From Planctomycetota bacterium (GTDB lineage Bacteria > Planctomycetota > B129-G9): a stretch of DNA of 6,191 nucleotides. Below the pieces are notes generated by a model. The model saw only the letters and a program-made list of their open reading frames with translations, ran no database searches and was not told where the DNA came from. Positions within the stretch are counted from its first letter, which is position 1. Every line of letters starts with the position of its first letter. Made by a program: the position numbers and the translations under genes. Below are positions 1 through 5,975 of this stretch, in pieces. The DNA is taken from the NCBI GenBank assembly GCA_003644325.1, contig QNCA01000092.1, positions 1 to 6,191 of the forward strand, in the 5' to 3' direction.

Positions 1-120
1 CTGCTGTTTCACAACACCTTACGGTGACAGTCACCAATCTACGATCCGTTCCGACAAGGGCGGAACGGCTCCGTAATTGGTGACAGTCACCGAGGTTAAC
101 AAAAAGTCAGTCAACTTGAG
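1..120 (-). mobile_element. MITE-like non-coding element, copy A (truncated by window edge)
   Basis: This is the end of a small non-coding repeat element. Read on the minus strand it starts with the terminal repeat CTCAAGTTGACTGACTTT (120 downward). A GTTAAC box, a GGTGAC-N-GTCACC palindrome, a GC-rich hairpin and a second palindrome follow. Its reverse complement matches 3790-3908: positions 1-100 align with 3809-3908 without gaps and with only 2 mismatches, and the terminal repeat differs by one substitution and one missing T. By comparison with copy B, roughly 47 bp including the other terminal repeat should lie left of the window. The element begins 3 nt after the der stop codon. It encodes no protein. 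Calling it a MITE is an inference from short length, terminal inverted repeats, absence of coding capacity and multiple copies. A REP-type or otherwise mobilised palindromic repeat is an alternative. Confidence 0.7.
23..91. repeat. Paired GGTGACAGTCACC palindromes flanking a GC-rich hairpin (copy A)
   Basis: Two identical 13-bp near-perfect palindromes, GGTGACAGTCACC, sit at 23-35 and 79-91, with 56 bp between their starts. Each is a 6-bp inverted repeat around one central base, so each looks more like a dimer-binding site or cruciform arm than a simple RNA hairpin. The two together with adjacent AAT/ATT also form a larger inverted repeat, 23-38 with 76-91. Between them CCGTTCCG (46-53) and CGGAACGG (61-68) form an 8-bp stem with a 7-nt loop. 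Possible roles are transposase recognition or transcript folding downstream of der. No run of T follows the hairpin on either strand, so it is not a classical intrinsic terminator. Confidence 0.7.
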
Positions 121-123
121 AAA

Positions 124-1464
124 TTATTTTTCCTTCCGCCCGTACGGGCGCCTGCCGGTGCGCCTCCTGAAGGACAACCGTATCGGCACCTCCTCAAAAC
201 CCACGTGCTCGCGCAGGTAATTCACGAGGAAACGCCTGTAATCCGGGGCGAAGAGTCCCGGGTCGTTGACGAACAGCACCAGGTGCGGCGGCGCGACGCC
301 TATCTGCGTGCCGTAAAATATCTTGCCCTCCTTCCCGCCCTTGCCGAGCGGCGGTCTTTGCGCGGTCGCTTTCTGCAGTGCGCTGTTCAGCCTGCCGGTG
401 CCGACATTCTCACGTGATTGTCCGTACAGAGACTCCGCCACGTCAACAATGGGCCACAGGTTCTCCCGCCTCAGCGCCGAGACAAAGAGCATCGGCGCGA
501 AGTGCAGCCCCTTGAGGCGTGACTCAAGGTAGCGCTGATAATCCCCCGTCTTCATGCCCTCGGCCAGGTCCCACTTGTTCACCACCACCACGCAGGGCTT
601 GTATTCATCGACAATGTACTTGCATATACGCTTATCAACCGAGGTTATATCCACTATCGCGTCCAGCAGGAACAGCGCCACGTCGCAGCGCCTGACCGAG
701 CGCTGCGCGCGATGCACGCCGAAGAACTCGATTGCATTGTCCAGTTTGCCCCTTTTGCGCAGTCCGGCGGTATCAATGGCGGTATAGCGCCTGCCGTCGC
801 GCTCGAAGCGCACATCCACCGAATCGCGCGTGGTGCCCGGCACGTCGCTGACTATCAGGCGCTCCTCGCGCAACATCGCATTTATTAGAGTGGATTTCCC
901 GACGTTGCGCTTGCCGACGACGGCCAGTTTCAGGCCCTCGTCGGGCTTTTCGGTTGCGAGCCTGTCCCCGGGTATCGCCTCGGCGATGGCCCGCCTCAGT
1001 TGGGCCAAGCCCCGACCGCGCGCGGCGGAGACCGGCAGCGGCTCGCCCAGGCCCAGCGAGAATATCTCCGACGTAAGCGCCTCATGCTTCCGCGCATCGA
1101 CCTTGTTGGCCACCAGCAGGCAGGGCGTTGACGCCCTGCGCACGACGCCCGCCACGTAGTCGTCCAGCGGCGTGACGCCCGCCTGAGCGTCCACCACAAA
1201 CACCAGCACCGCGGCGGCGGCGACGGCGGCGCGTATCTGCGCCTCAATCTTGGGCGAGAGTTTCGCCGTCTCTTCAATGCCCATGCCGCCGGTGTCAATC
1301 AACTCAATCCAGCGGCCTTCGCACTCGAAGTCAAACGCTATGCGGTCCCGCGTCACGCCGCTGGTCGGCTCCACAATGGCAATACGCCTGCCGACGAGAG
1401 CGTTGAACAGGGACGACTTGCCGACATTGGGCCGGCCGATTATGGCTACGCGCGGCAATTGCAT
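124..1464 (-). CDS. der: Ribosome-assembly GTPase Der (EngA), tandem GTPase domains plus KH-like domain
   Basis: Der is an essential cytoplasmic GTPase with two G domains that binds the 50S precursor and helps late large-subunit assembly. The 446-residue product has the full family architecture and a usual length. Domain 1 has the P-loop GRPNVGKS (10-17), DTGG (57-60) and NKVD (120-123). Domain 2 has GKRNVGKS (184-191), DTAG (231-234) and NKWD (296-299). A C-terminal KH-like domain (about 350-446) ends in the usual basic tail. The second P-loop has Lys-Arg where many relatives have Arg-Pro, but the catalytic GKS is intact. The ATG start places the first P-loop at the expected distance from the N-terminus. 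No good Shine-Dalgarno sequence is visible just upstream; a GGGG lies too far away. A near-consensus promoter lies upstream at 1527-1554. The TAA stop is 3 nt from repeat element copy A, and no separate terminator is visible. Confidence 0.97.
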   Translation of the reverse strand: MQLPRVAIIGRPNVGKSSLFNALVGRRIAIVEPTSGVTRDRIAFDFECEGRWIELIDTGGMGIEETAKLSPKIEAQIRAAVAAAAVLVFVVDAQAGVTPLDDYVAGVVRRASTPCLLVANKVDARKHEALTSEIFSLGLGEPLPVSAARGRGLAQLRRAIAEAIPGDRLATEKPDEGLKLAVVGKRNVGKSTLINAMLREERLIVSDVPGTTRDSVDVRFERDGRRYTAIDTAGLRKRGKLDNAIEFFGVHRAQRSVRRCDVALFLLDAIVDITSVDKRICKYIVDEYKPCVVVVNKWDLAEGMKTGDYQRYLESRLKGLHFAPMLFVSALRRENLWPIVDVAESLYGQSRENVGTGRLNSALQKATAQRPPLGKGGKEGKIFYGTQIGVAPPHLVLFVNDPGLFAPDYRRFLVNYLREHVGFEEVPIRLSFRRRTGRRPYGRKEK

Positions 1465-1506
1465 CTTGTAAACAAGCCCCGGTCTTTCTCGTAGTATTTG
1501 ATGCGC

Positions 1507-1534
1507 TTTATTCTTTGCACGCAGAGATTATAAT
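1507..1534 (+). promoter_or_regulatory. Possible weak promoter of the DUF885 gene, -10 overlapping the der -10
   Basis: A plus-strand TATAAT lies at 1529-1534, within the palindromic ATTATAAT that also contains the der -10. The best -35 at 16 bp is TTTATT (1507-1512), matching only 3 of 6 consensus bases. Transcription would start around 1541, 45 nt before the DUF885 start codon. The perfect -10 could be a by-product of the palindromic minus-strand box, so the call is tentative. Confidence 0.3.
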
Positions 1535-1554
1535 GCCGCAGGGAGACGTGTCAA
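1527..1554 (-). promoter_or_regulatory. Sigma70-type promoter of der
   Basis: On the minus strand a perfect -35 box TTGACA (1554-1549) is followed after 16 bp by a perfect -10 box TATAAT (1532-1527). It points into der. Transcription would start near 1520, giving an untranslated leader of about 55 nt. Both hexamers match consensus, so this is the best promoter in the window on sequence grounds. No operator was recognised. Confidence 0.75.
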
Positions 1555-1585
1555 CGCAGGCCTGGAACTTCACGGAGAACCGCGC

Positions 1586-3709
1586 ATGAACGGCAAGCGA
1601 ATTCTGGCGGCGCTTATACTGGCGCTGGTGTTTCCCGCCGGCCGGTTGGCCGCCGTGCAGGCGGCGCCGGGCAAGCCGGATACTACCGGCCCGGCGGACA
1701 TCAGGCGGGCATTGCGGATCGAGCGGGAGCACCGCAAGTTTGAGACGCTGGTCTCCGAATACAAATCCCTCCGGCCGTACACGGCCGACAGGTACCGCCC
1801 TGCGCGCCTGTTCGAGCGCCGCATGGCCGCGCTGAAATCCCTACAGAGGAAAGCCCGCGAGCGGACAGACGTCAAACTCCTTGATGACCACGACTGGGTC
1901 ACTTATTACCTTCTCCGCGCGAACCTGAAATCGCGAATCGAACGTCTCCAGGAAACGCGGGCACAGACAGAGCGCCTCGCCACGCTGGCGCCGTCCTCAC
2001 CCATCATCTACGAAATGCGCGCAAGGCTTTTCGACAGGTCCGACGCGGACTCCGTCATCGCCGTGGCGAGGCTCGACGACATCCCCGCCGAAATCGAGTC
2101 CGCGCGAAAAAAGGTCGGGAAGGCCGGACCGGCCGACAGACGGCTCTGCGTCAGATGGCTGGAGCGCGACATGAAGGTCCTGGACGATTGGTACAAGTCA
2201 CACTCCGCCGTCGTGCCCGGCTTTGCCGGTGAATACGGCAACTCCTGCCGCGCGGCCATGAAAGCGATTAAGGCCTGCCGCGGTCTTTTGAAAGACAAGA
2301 AAATCAAACGGCCGCAACTCCGGCGCGGCGGGCCTGTCGGCAGGCGGAAGTTCGTCGATATGCTTCGCCGGAGGCACATGGAATTCCGCGACCCCGTCGA
2401 ACTGCTGAAGATCGGCCGCGAGAATTTCAAGAGCATCAAGGCGGAGATGAAAAAACTGGCCCGCGAAATCGACAAGGACAAGACTTTGCAAGAGGTCATG
2501 GACGAGATGAAGGAGAATCACCCCGCTCCCGGCCGTGTAGCACCCGCATATCGGCAGTTGCTGGAGAGGGCACGCGAGTTCCTTGTCGAAAAGGACGTGG
2601 TAACCATTCCCGAGGAAAGCCGCGACAATGTCCGCGTGGAAAGGTATCACGACAAGTACAATCGGACGCCATACGCCTTTTACGAAGGGAGAGGCAATGG
2701 GGAGATGAAATATTTCCGCTCGTCCGCCCCGTCAACGGACGGCGCCCCGGAGGAGACGGCGGAGAAGTTGCGCGGGCACAACTATTATTCGATGTTCACC
2801 GTAACAGTGCACGAGACGTTCCCGGGGCACCACCTGCAATTTTCGCATGCGGCGGCGAACCACCGCGCGCCGCGGGTCGATTTCTACACCCCCTTCTTCA
2901 GCGAGGGCTGGGCGGTGTACTGCGAGCAGTTGATGCACGAGCTGGGCTTCCACGCGCGGGCCGAGCAGCCGGAGGGCTGGGCGCTGGACCCGCGCAAGAT
3001 ACGCCTGTGCCAGTTGCGCTGGCGGCTGCACCGCGCGGCGCGCGTTATCATCGACATCTCGTACCAGACCGGCAAAATGTCATACGAGGACGCCGTGAAA
3101 CTGATGGTGGAGGGCGTGGGCCTGGAAGAGGGAAACGCAAGGGCCGAAGTAAACCGCTTCATCCACTCGCCCACCCAGCCCATGAGTTACCTCATCGGTT
3201 ACCTGGACTTGATGAAACTGCGCGAGGATTACAAGAAGATGAAGGGAGACGGGTTCAATCTGAAGGAATTCCACGACGAGTTGCTGAGTTACGGCTCCGT
3301 GCCTATTATCCTCCTGCGCGGCGTGATGCTCGGCGAGCGCGACAAGGTAGATACGGTCTTGGCAGGCTCGGGGAGTTCAGCCGGGATCTACACGCCGGCG
3401 GGGCGGGATTGGCCGCCTTCGGCAATCTCGTTGCGGCGCTCCAGCGAGAGAAGCCACTTGAACTTGCCGCAGGACAACTCTGCGGCCTCGTCCGGCATCT
3501 CCAGCGCCTTGATAAACTACCGCGGCGGAAGCACTGTGCCTCGCGCGCGAGCAGTTTCCTTATGCCTGCGCGGGATTTGCCCCTCCGGATTTGCGTTTCT
3601 TGCCCTTGACTTGCACGCTATCTCCTCATCTGCAGTGTGTCCGGCCCGTCATGTCTCAGGCGCGGGGTTCTACTCTGTCACCATGTCACACCGTCACTTC
3701 TCAAGTTGA
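1586..3709 (+). CDS. Secreted DUF885 family protein, predicted zinc metallopeptidase, with non-homologous C-terminal run-on
   Basis: The 707-codon frame begins with a Sec signal peptide: basic NGKR, hydrophobic ILAALILALVF, and a likely cut after AVQA near residue 27. No lipobox cysteine is present, so the product is probably periplasmic or exported. The family hallmark HETFPGHH is at residues 409-416, and SEGWAVYCEQL starts at 439, with Glu440 a likely third zinc ligand. These support a gluzincin-like hydrolase; the substrate is unknown. GGAGA at 1574-1578, 7 nt before the ATG, supports the start. DUF885 similarity runs to about LLRGVMLG (residue 585, near 3340), giving roughly 590 residues, a normal family length. 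The remaining 118 residues are rich in Ser, Arg and Cys, resemble no conserved end, and stop at a TGA inside an inserted element. An adjacent frame has TAG at 3348-3350, where the family usually ends, so a one-base indel or sequencing error is likely. Confidence 0.88.
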   Translation: MNGKRILAALILALVFPAGRLAAVQAAPGKPDTTGPADIRRALRIEREHRKFETLVSEYKSLRPYTADRYRPARLFERRMAALKSLQRKARERTDVKLLDDHDWVTYYLLRANLKSRIERLQETRAQTERLATLAPSSPIIYEMRARLFDRSDADSVIAVARLDDIPAEIESARKKVGKAGPADRRLCVRWLERDMKVLDDWYKSHSAVVPGFAGEYGNSCRAAMKAIKACRGLLKDKKIKRPQLRRGGPVGRRKFVDMLRRRHMEFRDPVELLKIGRENFKSIKAEMKKLAREIDKDKTLQEVMDEMKENHPAPGRVAPAYRQLLERAREFLVEKDVVTIPEESRDNVRVERYHDKYNRTPYAFYEGRGNGEMKYFRSSAPSTDGAPEETAEKLRGHNYYSMFTVTVHETFPGHHLQFSHAAANHRAPRVDFYTPFFSEGWAVYCEQLMHELGFHARAEQPEGWALDPRKIRLCQLRWRLHRAARVIIDISYQTGKMSYEDAVKLMVEGVGLEEGNARAEVNRFIHSPTQPMSYLIGYLDLMKLREDYKKMKGDGFNLKEFHDELLSYGSVPIILLRGVMLGERDKVDTVLAGSGSSAGIYTPAGRDWPPSAISLRRSSERSHLNLPQDNSAASSGISSALINYRGGSTVPRARAVSLCLRGICPSGFAFLALDLHAISSSAVCPARHVSGAGFYSVTMSHRHFSS
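3353..3700. other. Probable non-coding stretch read through by the DUF885 frame; possible minus-strand gene remnant
   Basis: About 350 bases between the end of DUF885 homology and the insertion at 3701 show no convincing gene. On the minus strand, 3498-3388 encodes 36 residues starting MPDEAAELSCGKFKW and continuing LLSLERRNEIAEGG, which looks more protein-like than the plus-strand translation. Its frame extends upstream through FIKALE to a TAG. Further upstream on the minus strand, KSRAGIRKLLAREAQCFRRG lies in another frame. A GAGGAG five bases before a GTG opens an 18-codon frame, VQVKGKKRKSGG onward, in a third. Together these could be a decayed small gene with two frameshifts, but I recognise no family and chance is a real alternative. 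Confidence 0.3.
3677..3700 (+). repeat. Three tandem GTCACNNN units next to the insertion
   Basis: GTCAC recurs with an exact 8-bp period: GTCACCAT (3677-3684), GTCACACC (3685-3692) and GTCACTTC (3693-3700). The last unit is also the left copy of the 8-bp direct repeat flanking the inserted element. GTCAC is part of the palindrome carried by the element as well, so the insertion may have targeted a GTCAC-rich site. With only three units this could be coincidence. Confidence 0.45.
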
Positions 3710-3789
3710 CTGACTTTTTCCGGGCAATGCCGGATGTTTGACTATAAGTTTCCATTTTGCCGGACCTTACGGTGACAGTCACTAATCTA

Positions 3790-3956
3790 CTCAAGTTGAC
3801 TGACTTTCGTTAACCTCGGTGACTGTCACCAATTACGGAGCCGTCCCGACCTTGTCGGAACGGATCGTAGATTGGTGACTGTCACCGTAAGGTGTTGTGA
3901 AACAGCAGATTATAATCAAGCACCCACCATCATCCGGAAAAAGTCAGTCAACTTGG
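3790..3956 (+). mobile_element. MITE-like element, copy B (full length, about 167 bp)
   Basis: This is the only copy with both ends in the window. In order it has the left terminal repeat CTCAAGTTGACTGACTTT (3790-3807), GTTAAC (3809-3814), palindrome (3818-3830), imperfect hairpin (3841-3863), palindrome (3874-3886), an AT-rich spacer with ATTATAATC, and the right terminal repeat (3934-3955). Positions 3809-3908 equal the reverse complement of 1-100 at 98 of 100 bases, which fixes the element boundaries by comparison. It encodes no protein. Confidence 0.65.
3818..3886. repeat. Paired GGTGACTGTCACC palindromes flanking a hairpin (copy B)
   Basis: Palindromes at 3818-3830 and 3874-3886 again start exactly 56 bp apart, as in copy A. 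A further copy with one changed base lies at 3771-3783 in the partial element. The inner stem pairs 3841-3848 with 3856-3863 with a single C/A mismatch on the plus strand, which becomes a G-U pair in RNA read from the minus strand. Conservation of spacing, palindromes and hairpin in both copies suggests they are functional parts of the element. Confidence 0.65.
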
Positions 3957-3975
3957 GTCACTTCGTCATGCCTTC

Positions 3976-5379
3976 CTACAAGATGTACTTGCTCAGGTCC
4001 TCGTCGGCAAGGATTTCCCTGAGACTGTTGCGCACATACTTGTCATCTATTGTCATGGTCTTGCGCCGTGTCTCGGGCGCGTTGAAGGAGATATCTTCCA
4101 GCAGTGTCTCAAGCACCGTGTGCAGGCGGCGTGCGCCGATGTTCTGGGATTTCTGGTTGACCTCTTCGGCGATGCGCGCGATTTCCTCAATCGCTTCCGG
4201 TTTGAACTTCAGTTTCAGACCCTCCACGTTCATCAGCGCCGTGTACTGTTTGATTAGCGCATTCTTCGGCTCGGTAAGGATACGTATGAAGTCCGCGACG
4301 TTGAGGCTGTCGAGTTCCACGCGAATGGGAAAGCGCCCCTGCAACTCCGGGATAAGGTCGGCGGGACTGGACACGTGAAAGGCGCCCGCCGCGATGAACA
4401 GGACGTGGTCGGTCTTGACCATGCCGTGGCGCGTGGTGACGGTGGAGCCCTCGATAATCGGCAGCAGGTCGCGCTGCACACCCTCCCGCGAGACGTCGGG
4501 CCCGCCGCGCTCGCTTTGCCGCCCGGCTATCTTGTCCAGTTCATCAACGAACACAATGCCCGATTCCTCGACCCGCTTCAGCGCCTCCTGGGTGACCTTG
4601 TCGCGGTCGATAAGTTTCTCGCATTCCTGCTGCATGAGGATCTGGCGCGCTTCGGCCACCGTCACCTCGGTGGTCTTGGTCGATTTGGGCATCATCTTTT
4701 CAAACATATTGGCGAAGTCAAAACCCATCTGCTCTATGCCGGCGGAGGAGATTATCTCGACCATGGGCATGGCGCGGCTCTCGACGGAGAGTTCGACCAT
4801 GCGGGAATCCAGTTCCCCGGCGCGGAGTTTCTCCCGGAGTTTCTCCCGTGTCTTCGCGGCCCGGTCCGTGGTCTCGAAGGTCACCGTCCTGAGACCGGAA
4901 ACGTCATCGACAACGACGGGGGACGATTCCACACCCACGGGCTTGAATTCCTGTATGCCTTCCGAGTCGGGCAGGAGCAGGTCGAGCAGTTTTTCTTCCG
5001 CATTTTTCTCCGCGTTCTTGCGGACGCGCTTCATGTGCTCGGCCTTTACCATGTTGACGCCTATCTCGACGAGGTCCCGGATGATGGTGTCCACGTCCCG
5101 CCCGTAGTAGCCGACCTCCGTGTACTTCGACGCCTCGACCTTGAGGAAAGGCGCGTTCACGAGGGTGGCAAGTCTGCGGGCGATTTCAGTCTTACCCACG
5201 CCGGTGGGACCTATCATGATGATGTTCTTGGGGAGAACCTCGTCGCGCATATCGCCGCTCAGTTGCTGTCTGCGCCAGCGGTTCCGGATGGCTATGGCGA
5301 CGGCCCGCTTGGCCTTGTCCTGGCCTACAATGTATTTGTCCAGTTCGGCGACGATCTGTTTGGGGGTAAGTTCTTTCAA
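3976..5379 (-). CDS. hslU: HslU, AAA+ unfoldase of the HslVU (ClpQY) protease
   Basis: HslU forms the cytoplasmic ATP-driven hexamer that unfolds substrates and feeds them to HslV. The 467-residue product is full length. It has the N-terminal [16 protein letters not shown], Walker A GPTGVGKT (57-64), the pore loop GYYG (90-93), an insertion (I) domain at about 110-240, Walker B IVFVDE (275-280), an arginine-finger region ELQGRF (345-350), sensor 2 GARR (415-418), and the C-terminal tail EDLSKYIL that docks into HslV. The pore loop is more often GYVG; the aromatic at position 91 is kept. The start is TTG: no in-frame ATG lies nearby, the N-terminus aligns with family members, and GAGGAA (5392-5387) sits 7 nt upstream inside the end of hslV. 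hslV ends 1 nt before, so the two are cotranscribed and probably translationally coupled. The TAG stop is about 20 nt from the inserted element; no intrinsic terminator is evident. Confidence 0.97.
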   Translation of the reverse strand: MKELTPKQIVAELDKYIVGQDKAKRAVAIAIRNRWRRQQLSGDMRDEVLPKNIIMIGPTGVGKTEIARRLATLVNAPFLKVEASKYTEVGYYGRDVDTIIRDLVEIGVNMVKAEHMKRVRKNAEKNAEEKLLDLLLPDSEGIQEFKPVGVESSPVVVDDVSGLRTVTFETTDRAAKTREKLREKLRAGELDSRMVELSVESRAMPMVEIISSAGIEQMGFDFANMFEKMMPKSTKTTEVTVAEARQILMQQECEKLIDRDKVTQEALKRVEESGIVFVDELDKIAGRQSERGGPDVSREGVQRDLLPIIEGSTVTTRHGMVKTDHVLFIAAGAFHVSSPADLIPELQGRFPIRVELDSLNVADFIRILTEPKNALIKQYTALMNVEGLKLKFKPEAIEEIARIAEEVNQKSQNIGARRLHTVLETLLEDISFNAPETRRKTMTIDDKYVRNSLREILADEDLSKYIL

Positions 5380-5380
5380 T

Positions 5381-5908
5381 TTAAAGTTCCTCGATGTGTG
5401 TGTTGTTGTTGGTGTAAATACAAATCTCCGATGTTATGCGCAGTGACTCCTCAACGATTTTCCGGGCAGAGAGTTTCGTATGTTTCGCCATGGCCCGTGC
5501 CGCCGCGAGGGCGTAGTTCCCGCCGGAACCAATACCCAGCATGCCGTCGGTAGGAACGATGACATCCCCGGCGCCGGAGATTATCAGCGAGTGCTCCTTC
5601 GTGATGACCGCAAGGAGCGACTCCAGCCTGCGCAACACGCGGTCGGTGCGCCATTGCTTGGCGAGTTCCGTCGCGGCGCGAAGGACGTTGCCCTGGAAAT
5701 CCTTCAGCACTCCCTCGAAGCGCTCCAGCAGGGCGAAGGCATCGGCCGAAGCGCCGGCAAAACCCGCAATGACCCGACCGTCCAGGAGTTTGCGTATCTT
5801 ATCGGCATCGTGCTTGACGACCGCGTCGCCGAGCGTTACCTGTCCGTCGCCCCCTATGGCGACTTTGCCGTTCCTCCGGACTGAAACGATGGTTGTGGAC
5901 CTGAACAT
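5381..5908 (-). CDS. hslV: HslV, threonine peptidase of the HslVU (ClpQY) protease
   Basis: HslV is the proteasome-beta-like peptidase that forms a double hexamer in the cytoplasm and cleaves proteins delivered by HslU. The 175-residue product is of normal length. A short propeptide MFRS precedes the mature N-terminus [10 protein letters not shown], so the catalytic threonine would be Thr5 of the precursor. Counting from it, Asp17 (in GGDGQVT) and Lys33 (in HDADKIRKL) are in the expected places. The conserved GIGSGGNYA loop and the C-terminal IEEL are also present. The ATG start is supported by GGGGA (5921-5917), 8 nt upstream. It is the first gene of hslV-hslU and ends 1 nt before hslU. A candidate promoter lies at 5947-5975. 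In some bacteria the operon is under heat-shock control; no sigma32-type site or CIRCE element was recognised here. Confidence 0.97.
   Translation of the reverse strand: MFRSTTIVSVRRNGKVAIGGDGQVTLGDAVVKHDADKIRKLLDGRVIAGFAGASADAFALLERFEGVLKDFQGNVLRAATELAKQWRTDRVLRRLESLLAVITKEHSLIISGAGDVIVPTDGMLGIGSGGNYALAAARAMAKHTKLSARKIVEESLRITSEICIYTNNNTHIEEL
5386..5392 (-). promoter_or_regulatory. Ribosome binding site deciding the TTG start of hslU
   Basis: GAGGAAC on the minus strand (5392-5386) lies within the last codons of hslV. The GAGGAA core is 7 nt before the TTG at 5379-5377. It supports the non-ATG start, and its position inside hslV favours coupled translation of the two subunits. Confidence 0.75.
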
Positions 5909-5946
5909 TTCTCATATCCCCGAAAGAATCAGTGTCATATATTCCG

Positions 5947-5975
5947 ATGTTATCACAAAGAGGCAAAGAGGTCAA
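5947..5975 (-). promoter_or_regulatory. Candidate promoter of hslVU
   Basis: On the minus strand TTGACC (5975-5970, 5 of 6 consensus) is followed after 17 bp by TAACAT (5952-5947, 4 of 6). Transcription would begin near 5940, leaving a leader of about 32 nt before hslV. The -35 lies within a short degenerate tandem repeat, which may mean the match is accidental. No alternative with both boxes closer to consensus was seen in the upstream region. Confidence 0.4.

Larger units (their letters stand above)
3701..3956. mobile_element. Composite MITE-like insertion between the DUF885 gene and hslU
   Basis: This 256-bp non-coding block has perfect 22-bp terminal inverted repeats (3702-3723 and 3934-3955) beginning CAAGTTGACTGACTTT, and flanking 8-bp direct repeats. 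It consists of a full-length element (copy B, 3790-3956) plus a partial, oppositely oriented copy (3701-3790). A third copy of the terminal repeat lies inside at 3790-3807. The left arm 3702-3790 and the right arm 3955-3867 pair end to end without gaps: terminal repeat plus CCGG, then 41 bp matching at only 23 positions, then 26 bp with one mismatch. No transposase frame is present, so movement would need an enzyme supplied elsewhere. The block lies between two convergent genes and supplies the stop codon of the extended DUF885 frame. Confidence 0.7.
3693..3964. repeat. 8-bp direct repeats GTCACTTC, likely target-site duplication
   Basis: GTCACTTC occurs at 3693-3700 and at 3957-3964, directly outside the outer terminal inverted repeats and symmetric to within one base on each side. 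This is the expected footprint of cut-and-paste insertion with an 8-bp duplication. It means the whole 256-bp block 3701-3956 most likely entered as one unit. Eight-base duplications are known for several insertion-sequence families, including IS66, IS1595, ISL3 and IS6, so family assignment is not possible from this alone. Confidence 0.7.

Noticed and set aside
1..120. CRISPR repeat array
   Set aside because: Only two palindromes per block with one conserved, non-variable spacer; the same block recurs elsewhere as a unit, which fits a mobile repeat rather than CRISPR.
3007..3609. 200-codon plus-strand frame overlapping the DUF885 gene
   Set aside because: It overlaps conserved DUF885 coding sequence in another frame and has an arginine- and glycine-rich composition typical of a shadow frame.
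3838..3866. Intrinsic terminator for hslU or the DUF885 gene
   Set aside because: The hairpin is not followed by a T run on either strand; the T-rich part of the terminal repeat is not preceded by a GC stem.
1..3956. Composite transposon carrying der and the DUF885 gene
   Set aside because: The flanking copies have no transposase, der is a conserved core gene, and the 8-bp duplication brackets only 3701-3956, so separate insertions explain the data better.
4375..5553. Long 392-codon open frame on the plus strand
   Set aside because: It is antisense to hslU and the end of hslV, which are certain genes; its His-, Gly- and Asp-rich text has no domain, and it results from GC-rich codon bias.
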